A DNA stretch of 64,000 nucleotides, from positions 372,001-436,000 of the forward strand of contig NZ_CAJQTX010000006.1 in the NCBI RefSeq assembly GCF_907163085.1, read 5' to 3'. Position numbers and translations under genes: made by a program. Source of the stretch: Candidatus Accumulibacter sp. ACC003 (lineage in GTDB: Bacteria > Pseudomonadota > Gammaproteobacteria > Burkholderiales > Rhodocyclaceae). The notes below the pieces were generated by a model. The model was not told the origin of the DNA. It worked only from the letters and a program-made list of their open reading frames with translations, and did no database searches. Positions 19,414 through 28,524 of this stretch are shown in pieces (positions within the stretch are counted from its first letter, which is position 1; every line of letters begins with the position of its first letter).

Positions 19414-21789
19414 CAGATTTCCTGATCCCGGCCGGGAATGTAGGTAGAATTCCGGAATTGCACGTGGCACTTTATTTTGACGGCCATGATTTTCTTATGG
19501 CATAAACCAAGCTTCGCTAGGAGTGCAAGGAGGAGCAGACGTTGAGGCAATCGTGGCTTCCAGGGTTTCCGGATGGTGCGCAGAAAGTGGGAGAAGGGTT
19601 GGCGATTCTGGAGAAGGATGGCCAAGCGATCTACTTTGTTGGGGGAGACAATTACTTCTCGCACCCCGTAGGAGACGACGCTGGCCGCAGGTTCGCTCTG
19701 ACCAGCCTGATGGAGAACGGGCACGTCAAGGCGGTCGAACTGGAAAGGCCACCGCTGTGCATCCCGCACCGCACGCTGATGAACTGGGTGGGACAAAGCC
19801 GCAAAGCCGGGCCATCGTCTTTCTTTCGACCGGCGGCGGCGAGCCGGCCGCGGATCATGACGCCGGACAAGAGTGCCGAATGCGCGCGGCTGTTGAGCGA
19901 GGGAAAGCGTCCTGCCGAAGTGGCACGGCAGGTGGGCGTCCAGGAGTCGACGCTGCGCAAGGCGATCCGGCGCCAGGGCGTGCCGCAGTTGGCCGCCTTG
20001 CCGCAAGAGGCAGGGGAGTTGGAAGCGGCGAGCACCAAGAGTGAGCGCAGCCGGGCGGATGCGGAAGCCGCCGCGGGGATGGGCACCGCCTGCACGCGCG
20101 CCGACGAGCGGATCCAAACGGCGCTGGGATTGGCGACCGGTGCGACGACGCGCTTCGAAGCGAGCCACGATGTGGCGATGGGGGGGCTGTTGGCCGGCTT
20201 GCCGGCCTTGTGCGCGAACGGGCTACTGACCGGCCTGGATCGCCATCTCAAGCTGCCCCGGGGATTCTACAGCGCCTTGCACATCCTTCTCGTCCTCGGC
20301 TTCATGGCCCTGGGGCGAATCAAGCGGCCGGAACATCTGCGACAAACCTCGCCCGGAGAACTCGGCAAAGTCATCGGCCTGGACCGGGTACCGGAAGTCC
20401 GCACCCTGCGGGAAAAGGTCCATCTGCTGGCCAAGACGGGTGACCCGGCAGCCTGGATGCGGGATCTCGCGAAGCTCTGGATGGAAAGCGAGCCAGAAGA
20501 AGCGGGTTACCTGTATGTCGATGGTCATGTTCGGGTGTATCACGGCGAGCAGGCCAGGCTGTCGAAGCGCTACGTCTCGCGCGAACGCCTGTGCCTGCGG
20601 GGCACCACCGACTACTGGGTTAACGATGCCCTGGGTCGCCCGTTCTTTGTGGTTTCGCAGCCGCTCAATGACGGACTCGCCGAGACCCTGCTCAAGGACA
20701 TCGTCCCCCAACTGCTGGAGATTGTCCCGGGACAGCCGACGCCGGCCGAACTGGACGCCGACCCGACCCTGCACCGGTTTGTCATGGTCTTCGATCGGGA
20801 AGGGGCCACCCAGAGTCTCCTCGGCAGACTCTGGAAACAGCGCATCGGCGCACTGACCTACCGCAAGAACGTCAAGGACCTCTGGTCCGAAGAGGTGTTT
20901 CAGGAACAGGAAGTCCATCTGCCGGCAGGCGGCAGCACCGGGATGAAACTCGCCATGCGCGAAACCCGACTCGGCACAGGCGATGGCAGCCTGGCCGTGA
21001 GCGAAGTTCGTCGGCTGACCCAGACGGGACATCAAACAGCCGTGATCACGACCGCCCGGCAACTCGGAAACACCACCATCGCTGGGCGGATGTTCGCCCG
21101 TTGGTGCCAGGAAAACTACTTCGCGTACATGATGGAACATTATGATATTGATGGGCTTATCGAGTACGGAGACGAATCTCTTCCCGGCACTCACCAGGTC
21201 GTTAACCCCCGCTGGCGGGAACTCGACAAGGCCGTCAGGCAAACCCGCCAGAGCGAAAGAAAACTGCAGGCCGCAATCGCCAGGACGGCCTTGAACGACG
21301 GCGGCGAAATCCAGAAAAACGCCGAGTCTGTCGAAGCACTGCAGGCCGTTCAGGAGGAGCTCAAGCGACTTTGCGCGGCGCGCAAGGCAAGCCCCCGAAA
21401 GGTGACGATCGACAGTCTGCCCGAGGCCGAGCGACCGACCCAACTGCCGCCGCTGAACAAGATGCTCTGCGATACCGTGAAAATGGTCGCCTACCGGGCC
21501 GAGACCGCCATGGTGGCGCTATTGCGCCGCCACTTGAAGAAGGAGGACGACGCACGTGCGCTCATTCGCGAATTGTTCGTTTCTTCCGCTGACATCGAAC
21601 CGAACGCGCTAGCCAACACCCTGACCATCAAAATTCACCGGATGGCCAGCCCAGCTCATGATCGCGCTATCGCCGCGCTCCTCGAGGAACTCACCCTGCA
21701 AGATTTTCCGCATCCGGAAACCGGGGCAAGAATGACCTTCACTCTTGTCTGAAGTGCCAACCCGGTTTCCTCCGAGATCAGGAAATCTG
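19414..21789 (+). mobile_element. unclassified insertion sequence with 736-aa transposase, in zorC
   Basis: Perfect 14-bp terminal inverted repeats: CAGATTTCCTGATC at 19414-19427 and its complement at 21776-21789. It is flanked by a 5-bp direct repeat ACCTA (19409-19413 and 21790-21794). It encodes one long protein on the plus strand. Boundaries are supported by exact in-frame restoration of zorC on removal. Confidence 0.88.
19542..21752 (+). CDS. putative DDE-type transposase (large, family not assigned)
   Basis: 736 residues. The TTG start at 19542 has a strong AGGAGG site about 7 bases upstream. The N-terminus includes a helix-turn-helix (SEGKRPAEVARQVGVQESTL). The central part has acidic motifs compatible with a DDE core (GYLYVDGHVRVYHG and FVMVFDREGATQSLL). 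The C-terminus is helical with a long Lys/Arg/Glu segment. It fills nearly the whole element and is followed by the right inverted repeat 24 bases later. I cannot place it in a named IS family with confidence. Confidence 0.8.
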   Translation: MRQSWLPGFPDGAQKVGEGLAILEKDGQAIYFVGGDNYFSHPVGDDAGRRFALTSLMENGHVKAVELERPPLCIPHRTLMNWVGQSRKAGPSSFFRPAAASRPRIMTPDKSAECARLLSEGKRPAEVARQVGVQESTLRKAIRRQGVPQLAALPQEAGELEAASTKSERSRADAEAAAGMGTACTRADERIQTALGLATGATTRFEASHDVAMGGLLAGLPALCANGLLTGLDRHLKLPRGFYSALHILLVLGFMALGRIKRPEHLRQTSPGELGKVIGLDRVPEVRTLREKVHLLAKTGDPAAWMRDLAKLWMESEPEEAGYLYVDGHVRVYHGEQARLSKRYVSRERLCLRGTTDYWVNDALGRPFFVVSQPLNDGLAETLLKDIVPQLLEIVPGQPTPAELDADPTLHRFVMVFDREGATQSLLGRLWKQRIGALTYRKNVKDLWSEEVFQEQEVHLPAGGSTGMKLAMRETRLGTGDGSLAVSEVRRLTQTGHQTAVITTARQLGNTTIAGRMFARWCQENYFAYMMEHYDIDGLIEYGDESLPGTHQVVNPRWRELDKAVRQTRQSERKLQAAIARTALNDGGEIQKNAESVEALQAVQEELKRLCAARKASPRKVTIDSLPEAERPTQLPPLNKMLCDTVKMVAYRAETAMVALLRRHLKKEDDARALIRELFVSSADIEPNALANTLTIKIHRMASPAHDRAIAALLEELTLQDFPHPETGARMTFTLV

Positions 21790-21794
21790 ACCTA

Positions 21795-22034
21795 CGACCC
21801 GCTGCGGCAGCGACCGTGCCCGAGCCTCGGCACGCTCCCGCAACGCCGAGGCCACCGCCAACCATGGTGGCGGTGAATGAGGTGATCTATGCGCATCACC
21901 TTAAGTTCGACGATCGACGATCCAAGAATGGAGCGTTCTGGATTCTCCACGATGACTCCAACCCGACGGTTAACGCAAAGCTGCAGAGATTGGGCTTCAG
22001 GTACAAGGCCCCACGGGGTTGGTGGAAGGAGTAG
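21795..22034 (+). pseudogene. zorC: zorC 3' end, separated by IS
   Basis: 79 codons plus stop, in frame with zorC after removal of the IS. It begins with a Pro/Ala-rich linker (RPAAAATVPEPRHAPATPRP) and ends in a compact domain FWILHDDSNPTVNAKL ... LGFRYKAPRGWWKE. A GTG at 21816 could in principle start a 72-residue peptide, but the join to ZorC explains it better. zorD starts three bases after its stop. Confidence 0.82.
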
Positions 22035-22037
22035 AGG

Positions 22038-25000
22038 ATGTTCGGAAAGTTGTTCAGGCGTGGCGCGGACAAGAGCACACGGCCACAACCAAAGACCACG
22101 CGCACCCTGCGTCAAGAGGGGATCGCCTACACGGTCGACCAGCTGCCGGTGGAAGAGTGGCTCGCCGCTCCCTTCGACCATCCCTTAGTTTCTGAACTCG
22201 GCGCCCTCCTCGGCCAAATTTCCTCCGAAGGCTACGGTGCGACGCACGAGAATTCGTTCGTGCTGGGCTGGGAAGACCTCTACAGGCTTCGTGCGCTGGA
22301 GGACTACGCAGGTGCCTTGCCGCTGCTCGACCTCCCACCGCTCTCCATGCTTCGCCCAATACTGAACAGCAAGGGCAGCCTGCAGGACCGTGATTTCTCA
22401 ATCGTATTGTCGGGATGGGCTGATGCGCAAACGACATCATTGCGCGTTTCCCCCAAGCTTGTCGGCGCCGTAGCAATCCACGAAGGCAGCGAGCAGTTGC
22501 TGCCGGAGCCCGTCTGGCAATTGTTGGGACAGATCGCCGACTTTCATCGGCGGCCCGACAATGAGCGGACTCCCGATGGCAATCGCATGCATTGGGGGCG
22601 AATACGCAAGGGCGCCCTGGCTTCTGGTGGTGTCCTGTCGAATTTCCTGCAGAAGACCATCGTCCTGACCCCCGAGCGGCTGCAACTTTCATTGCGCAAA
22701 GCCGGTGAGGGGGAAGGCAAGACGGTGGAGGTCACGCCCGGATTCGAGGACGCGCCAGCACGCTGGATCGAGATCTTCGATCGCTTGCCGAGCGTGCAGG
22801 ACCGCTACGAAATACCGGACGGCGAGGAACTGACACACGTCGTCGTCACCCCGGAGGTCAAGACTGTCCTGCGTGAAATCAAGCGCATGCCCGGCCGGCG
22901 CGTCTCGGGAAGTAGAGCCGAGGCGTTCGTCCGGAATCCGTTCGCACTGTTGGGACCGGACGCTGAAACGGTGGTCAGCGCCGAGGCCTTCGAGGCTGAA
23001 CGCGAGAAGGCAGGGCTGAGCTTTGAGCGCTTTACGCCCTTCGTCGAGCGCGACGAACAGGGTACTTTGTCGCGAGTCGGTCTGCGTGTCGAGGAAGCCG
23101 ACGGGGAGTCGATCTCGACGACTGAACTCGAACTCGCCAGCCCGACAGTTCTGGCAGCATTCATCAAGAAACTTGGCGAACGCATCGCCCAGGAAGCACA
23201 GTGCTGCTTCTGGGAGGGGTACGAACTCGAGATTCTTGGAGAGACGCCGCAGCACCATGCAACCTTGAAGCAAGTACTCGCCGAGTGGACTGCCCCGAGC
23301 AAAGTTTCTCTGGCCGAGATCTTCGACCTGTCGCATTACTCCGAGCGCATCGAGGGGATCGGCCAGGAAAAGCAGTACTGCTCGCCATTTATCGCGCGCA
23401 AGCAGGACGACGCAGGCTGGGTGCCGGAAAACATTTTGTTTGGTTTCGATTTTCTACCGGAGGGTGCCTCACAAGCGATTAACGTTCCGATGAACGACGA
23501 GCGTGTCGCCGAACTGACGTCTCTGGTCGAAGATGCGAAGCAAACCGACCGAAGTGAAGTGATGCTGCCCGGCTGTCCAGCACCGATTCCGGTCGCAGAA
23601 GCTCAGCGCATGGTCGCGACATTCGCGGCCGCCGCGGAAGACGCCAGGTCCGGGACGCTCACGGAGGCTATCGGCAAGAAGCGACAACCGATCGAACGTA
23701 AGCAACTCATCGTCAAAGCCAATATCGATACTGTCGACTATGCGGAGCAGCGTGCCGATTTGCTGGCGCTGGCGCATGGAGTCAAGCCACAGCTTCCAAC
23801 GGCGCTACGGCCAGATGTCTCGTTGAAGGAGCATCAACAGTACGGCGTCGCCTGGATGCAGCACTTGTGGCGGTTATCGCCGTCGAGTTGTCGTGGCGCA
23901 CTCCTCGCCGACGACATGGGTCTGGGCAAGACAATTCAGTTGCTGACCTTCATTGCCGCATGCCTCGAAAGCGATTCAGGAATGGATCCAGTACTGGTTG
24001 TTGCGCCGGTTGCCCTGCTGGAGAATTGGCAGGAAGAAATCGAAAAATTCTTTTTGCCCGGCACCCTGCCAGTTCTGACGCTGTACGGGGCAGTCCTTTC
24101 GAGCAAACAGATCCCGAAAGTTCTGCTCGACGCGGAACTGGCATCCGAGGGAATCACCAGGCTATTGAAGAAGGGCTGGGTCGGTGATGCCAAGATCGTG
24201 CTGACGACTTACGAAACACTGCGCGGCCTGGAGTTTTCGCTGGCTGCACAGCGCTGGTCGATCATGATTTGCGATGAAGCGCAGAAGATCAAGAATCCAA
24301 ACGCGATGGTGACAAGAGCGGCCAAGAAGCAGAACGTCCGCTTTCGGATCGCCTGCACGGGCACACCGGTCGAGAACACTCTGACTGACATTTGGTGCCT
24401 CTTCGACTTCATTCAGGCTGGGTTGCTGGGCGCGCTGAGCGAGTTCGGGCGCCGATATCGGAAGCCAATCGAGGCGGAAACCGATGAAGAAAAGGAACGG
24501 GTCGAAGAGTTGCGCGGGATCATCAAGCCGCAGTTGCTGCGGCGTGAAAAGAAGGACGTTGCCAAGGATCTGCCGGCAAAAACTACCGACCAGGCATGCC
24601 GTCGTCTGCCGATGTCTCAGCATCAACGAACACTCTACGCCAGGGGAATAGCCAAGTACCGCAAGGAGGCGGCGACCAATCCGGCAGCGCAACTGGGCGT
24701 GATTCATTTCCTGCGACGCGTTTGCTCGGACCCATTGGTTGAGGAGCCCTACCAGGCAGATCGCTCGTCAATTGAGGAAATCCTTCAGGCTTCCCCAAAA
24801 ATGGCCTGGTTGATGCAGGCCTTGCACCAAATCAGGCAACGCCAGGAAAAGGTGATCGTCTTTTGCGAATTTCGCGACTTGCAGCGAACACTGCAACGGT
24901 GCATCGCTGGCAGACTTGATGTCCATCCCGACATCATCAACGGCGATACGTCGGCCTCATCCAGTCACGCCGAAAGTCGTCAGAAGCGCCTCAAGGTATT

Positions 25001-25169
25001 CCAGTCCAAACCGGGATTCGGGGTCATTGTGTTGTCCCCGCTGGCAGTGGGTTTTGGCGTCAACATCCAGGCTGCCAACCATGTAATTCACTTCACGCGC
25101 ACCTGGAACCCCGCGAAGGAGGATCAGGCTACCGATCGCGCCTACCGAATTGGGCAGGAGCGCGAGGTC
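22038..25169 (+). pseudogene. zorD: zorD, main part (SNF2-type helicase/nuclease), cut by IS
   Basis: 1044 codons of ZorD, the SNF2-like ATPase that acts on phage DNA in type I Zorya. ATG 22038 begins MFGKLFRRGADKS. The C-terminal half has SNF2 motifs: Walker A LLADDMGLGKTIQL (~residue 625), ICDEAQKIKN (DEAQ box), CTGTPVENTL, VIVFCEFRDL and NHVIHFTRTWNPAKEDQATD to RIGQEREV. There the second IS3 copy enters and supplies TAA directly after Val. The missing 50 codons are at 26642-26794; rejoined ZorD is 1094 residues. The cut leaves all helicase motifs in the first part. Confidence 0.92.
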
Positions 25170-25208
25170 TAAAGTGGTCCCCATAGTCAAGACAAATATC
25201 AACCCAGT

Positions 25209-26312
25209 TTAAGTTGTGCATTTGACTTCGCTAGCAGCTGGACGGCGCTGCCCCGGTGTTGCCTTTGACTCTGCCTTTGACTCTGCCTTTGACTCTGCCT
25301 TTGACTCTGCCTTTGACTCTGCCTTTGACTCTGCTTTTGATGCTGTCGTTGACTTTGCTTTTGCGGGTGGGGCATCGCCTGTGGAGCGTAGCGGAACAGG
25401 CGATGCCCCACCCGCGCGGCCAAACTTGTCGAGGATCAACGCCCCGCCACCTATGCCGTTTCGATAGACGACTGCGGGTGCCGTGTTGCTCAGCGACTGG
25501 TGCGGACGCTCTGCGTTGTAGAAGGCGAAATACTCGGTCAGGCCAAGCATCAATTCGCCCATCGTGGCATAGCCCTTCAGATACACGTCCTCGTACTTGA
25601 CGCTGCGCCAGAGGCGCTCGACGAAGATGTTGTCGAACACGCGCCCCCGCCCATCCATGCTGATGACGACGCCTTCCCGTTTCAGCACCGCGGTGAAGGC
25701 TTCACTGGTGAACTGCGCGCCTTGATCGCTGTTGAAGATTTCTGGCTTGCCGTGGCTACGCAGGGCCTCCTCCAGACAATCGACACAGAACACCGATTCC
25801 ATGCTGTTGCTGATCCGCCAGCTGAGCACCTTGCGGCTATACCAGTCGATCACGGCGACCAGGTAGGCGAAGCCGTGGGCCAGCCGGATGTAGGTGATGT
25901 CCGTGCTCCACACCTGGTTGGGTCTGACCACAGGAACGCCACGCAGCAGGTACGGATAGACCGGGTGCTCTGGGCGCGGACGGCTGGTGTTCGGCCCCGG
26001 CGCCATGCCCGACAGCCCCATCAGTCGCATCAGGCGTTGCACGCGCTTGCGATTGACCGTGTGCCCCACGTTCTCAAGAAAGATCACCATCCGGCGGGTG
26101 CCGTAAAACGGATGCCGCGTGTACTCCTCGTCAATCAGCCGACTGTGGAGGAGATCGTTGGCATCGACCACCGGCGGCCGGCGCTGCGCGTAGACCGTGG
26201 CTCGGCATAAGCCTGCCAGAGCGCATTGCTGCACCACGGCGACGGCCTCACCGGGGTCGATCCACGCATGCCGTATCACGGCAGGCTGATCCCAGACTTT
26301 TTTTTGAGCCAG
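25209..26312 (-). CDS. IS3-family transposase OrfB, copy 2, intact DDE triad
   Basis: Same protein as the copy-1 OrfB but with Glu in DNIFVERLWRS (codon 25617-25619 read on the minus strand), so WSTDIT, NSDQGAQF and this Glu complete the DDE site. The C-terminal tail has six SKAE repeats instead of nine. Expected to be made as an OrfAB fusion by -1 slippage at the A-rich heptamer shared with orfA. Confidence 0.92.
   Translation of the reverse strand: MAQKKVWDQPAVIRHAWIDPGEAVAVVQQCALAGLCRATVYAQRRPPVVDANDLLHSRLIDEEYTRHPFYGTRRMVIFLENVGHTVNRKRVQRLMRLMGLSGMAPGPNTSRPRPEHPVYPYLLRGVPVVRPNQVWSTDITYIRLAHGFAYLVAVIDWYSRKVLSWRISNSMESVFCVDCLEEALRSHGKPEIFNSDQGAQFTSEAFTAVLKREGVVISMDGRGRVFDNIFVERLWRSVKYEDVYLKGYATMGELMLGLTEYFAFYNAERPHQSLSNTAPAVVYRNGIGGGALILDKFGRAGGASPVPLRSTGDAPPAKAKSTTASKAESKAESKAESKAESKAESKAESKATPGQRRPAASEVKCTT
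25261..25332. repeat. 12-bp tandem repeat, 6 units
   Basis: Six perfect GCCTTTGACTCT units in IS copy 2. The three-unit difference from copy 1 accounts exactly for the 36-bp length difference of the two elements. Confidence 0.97.
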
Positions 26313-26575
26313 TCCAGTTCCATCTTCAACTTGCCGATCTCGCTGTACAACAGCTCCGGCTCCCGGTGCGCCGCCGCCGGCTTGGGGCCGCGCTTGCCTT
26401 CGAACAGCGTCTTGGCATTCTCCTGGATGGCCTTCTTCCATTGCCCAACCTGCACAGGATGCACGCCGTATTCCCGCCCAATCTCGTTGATCGTCTTGAC
26501 CCCGCGTACCGCCTCCAGACCAACCTTGGCCTTGAACTCCGGCGTATGTACCTTCCGCGTCGTTGCTTCACTCAT
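26276..26575 (-). CDS. IS3-family transposase OrfA, copy 2
   Basis: 99-residue HTH protein with the same sequence as the copy-1 OrfA (SEATTRKVHTPEFKAKVG start, WLKKKSGISLP end) and the same A AAA AAG slippery site for frameshifting into orfB. Confidence 0.92.
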   Translation of the reverse strand: MSEATTRKVHTPEFKAKVGLEAVRGVKTINEIGREYGVHPVQVGQWKKAIQENAKTLFEGKRGPKPAAAHREPELLYSEIGKLKMELDWLKKKSGISLP

Positions 26576-26641
26576 CGCTTCTCGCTCCTATGATGGAGCA
26601 CAGCTTAAACCACTGTCTGATTTCCAGGGACCACTATAGTC

Positions 26642-26794
26642 TTCGTCTATTACCCTGTGGTTGTTGCCGATGACTTCGTAAGCTTCGACGAGAAACTGGA
26701 CAAGCTGCTCGACTGGAAGCGCGCGCTTTCTGCCGACATGCTCAATGGCTCGGGGGAAATCAGCGTTGCCGATCTTCTCGAGATTGCAGAGTAG
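26642..26794 (+). pseudogene. zorD: zorD 3' end, separated by IS
   Basis: 50 codons plus stop (FVYYPVVVADDFVSFDEKLD ... ISVADLLEIAE) that continue RIGQEREV in frame after removal of IS copy 2 and one GTC. This is the usual SNF2-protein tail following the RIGQ motif. It marks the right end of the Zorya locus. Confidence 0.92.
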
Positions 26795-26859
26795 GTGGGA
26801 TTCGAGACTGGTCACCGTTGCTCAGAAATGCCGCCCCTCGGGAGTGTGGCGTACCTCCT

Positions 26860-27080
26860 GAACGTCGCCAAGACGAGGTGGCGAACCGGAAACTACTCGC
26901 CAATACCGCCGCTCTGATCGCACGCATGGCGCCTCGGGTTCTCCAGTCGTAAGTTCGATAATTGTCATGGACATACGCAGACGCTTTGGCTCGTCCGACA
27001 TCCCTGCGTACAGTGATGAAGCTGACATCTTGGCACAGCGACGCGCGCAAGGTGCGGCGGCGCTGCCAGGGTGAAGGTCT
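26860..27080. repeat. diverged repeat unit X, copy at right (partner at 7960-8165)
   Basis: See the partner copy. Minus-strand peptide reads DVSFITVRRDVGRAKASAYV and AMRAIRAAVLASSF. It fills the space between the zorD end and the tonB-like gene stop, and no intact gene is present in it. Confidence 0.6.
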
Positions 27081-27083
27081 CAA

Positions 27084-28082
27084 TTAGCAGGGCCCGTCGT
27101 CGGCCATTCGCGAGAAGCCGAAACCGCCGCCGCGGCCCGGCGCGATGCAGATCGTGACGCCCAGCGAGCGCGCGGCGCGGGCGATGTCGGGCGGGAATGC
27201 GGCGAAGGGGATGGCGCGTTCGACGACCGATTTGATGAAAGCGATTTCTTCCTGCTGGTCGCCCGCGTTGAGGACCTTGAACGACTTCAGGCTGCCGTCG
27301 GGATTGATCCGGAACTGCACCGACGCCAGGTGCACGCCCTTGCTGCGCGGGTCGTTGCGGACGAAGGCGGCGCTGCGGTTGAGTCGCTTGACGACGCCGT
27401 CTACGTAGAAGTCGAGGCTGAAGGGTTCGGGCGGCGGCGTGTTTGGCACGCGTTCGAGCAGCGCCGTGCCCGCCTGGTCTTGCCGCGTCTGCTGCCGGCC
27501 CTGCTCACGGGCCATGGCCATTGATTGTTGCGCCAGGCTGGGCCTGGCGGCGCTTTTGGCCTCGGCGTCGAGGTCGTCGAGAAAATTCTTCATGGTGGGG
27601 TTCTCGGCCTTGAACCAGTGCGCGCTGTCGGGGACGGCTGCTGCCGGCGAATCCGGCACGGCAAGCACTCGCGGCTGCGCTTGCGGCTGCGGCTGCGGTT
27701 TGGCGGCCGGTCGCGCTGGCGCCCTGGCGGGCACCGGCAAGCGCTGCGGGCTGGCGCGGCGCGGCGTGGAAGACGAAGCGGGCGACGGCGGCGACGGCTT
27801 CGCTTTGGTGGCTGGCGTCGATCGAGCCGATGGCTGGGGCGGGCGTTGTTCCGCCGGCGGCGCGGCGGCTGGCGGGCTTGGCGTCAGCGTGGCGTCGAAG
27901 CGTGCCAAGGCGCTGCGTGCCGGCGGCCGTTCTTTTTCGGGAACGAACAGCGCCACGGCATGCACGATTAGCGACGCGGCGATCGCCCAGGCGAGCGAAC
28001 GCGTCGTCCGCCAGCCGGGTTCGGCGTAAATAACGATCGGGAGTTTCCCTGGCGAGCCGCCAGAGGGTATCGGATGGGGCAT
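27084..28082 (-). CDS. TonB-like energy transducer
   Basis: 332 residues from ATG 28082 (MPHPIPSGGSPG); an in-frame extension to 28286 lacks support. One membrane helix near the N-terminus (SLAWAIAASLIVHAVALFV) is followed by a long Pro/Ala/Lys-rich periplasmic spacer (many PQ and AP repeats around residues 80-165). A TonB-type C-terminal domain follows (YVDGVVKRLNRSAAFVRND, LASVQFRINPDGSLKSFKVL). Such proteins couple the proton-motive force to outer-membrane receptors, but no exbB, exbD or receptor gene is nearby. Its 3' end is copied at 8593-8738 and an internal piece at 8170-8223. It is transcribed away from the urt operon. Confidence 0.82.
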   Translation of the reverse strand: MPHPIPSGGSPGKLPIVIYAEPGWRTTRSLAWAIAASLIVHAVALFVPEKERPPARSALARFDATLTPSPPAAAPPAEQRPPQPSARSTPATKAKPSPPSPASSSTPRRASPQRLPVPARAPARPAAKPQPQPQAQPRVLAVPDSPAAAVPDSAHWFKAENPTMKNFLDDLDAEAKSAARPSLAQQSMAMAREQGRQQTRQDQAGTALLERVPNTPPPEPFSLDFYVDGVVKRLNRSAAFVRNDPRSKGVHLASVQFRINPDGSLKSFKVLNAGDQQEEIAFIKSVVERAIPFAAFPPDIARAARSLGVTICIAPGRGGGFGFSRMADDGPC

Positions 28083-28524
28083 TTTCGCCGAGGTCGTTTG
28101 CGGGCAAGCCAATCGCACCTGGCCAAGCCATGTGCTCCGGGGCGCCGCCGCCTGCTGCGCTGCCGCGATTTGCGGCGCAGTGTATGCGGCCTTGGCCGGC
28201 GTCGTCAATTGGCGAGCTCGCTGGCGACGATTTCTGGCGACCGCCGTGGAATCTCTGCCGGCAAGGCCTGACGCCGCTTTTTGCACGCATCGACCGAGAA
28301 CTCCTGGCGCTGGCTCGGCGCTGCGGGGGACCTTGCCTTAGGGTGCGAACGCGCTCCGTTTTGGTGCGCCGCCATCGGGAGCCGCGCCCCGGGAACGTGC
28401 GTAGTGACGATTAGCGAGCTTGCGGTCGTCGTTTTCAGGCGCTTTACAGTCCTGGCACGGCAATTGCTTAGTACCCCTCGGCGGAGAGATTTTTCCCGGT
28501 CATCAACCTTCGAGGAGCAAACAA
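28083..28524. other. divergent intergenic region tonB-like / urtA
   Basis: About 440 bases with no convincing gene. It holds the sigma-54 promoter described separately and one TTGGTGCG half-site near 28361 resembling half of an NtrC box. No complete NtrC dyad was recognised. Confidence 0.5.
28452..28468 (+). promoter_or_regulatory. sigma-54 (RpoN) promoter of the urt-ure locus
   Basis: CTGGCACGGCAATTGCT matches the sigma-54 consensus (YTGGCACG-N4-TTGCW) at every conserved base, with GG and GC at the proper -24/-12 spacing. It lies about 57 bases upstream of urtA. This fits nitrogen-limitation control of urea uptake through NtrC, which is known for urea transporters; the activator is inferred. 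Confidence 0.8.

Larger units (their letters stand above)
25170..26638 (-). mobile_element. IS3-family insertion sequence, copy 2 (1469 bp), in zorD
   Basis: Same element as 15606-17110, with the same terminal TAAAGTGGTCCC / GGGACCACTATA. The target duplication is GTC (25167-25169 and 26639-26641). It has six instead of nine 12-bp repeats and an intact catalytic Glu. It is the only one of the two that could be autonomous. Confidence 0.93.

Noticed and set aside
21816-22034. Independent 72-residue gene between the large IS and zorD
   Set aside because: Its frame continues zorC exactly when the IS and one ACCTA copy are removed, so it is the zorC 3' end.
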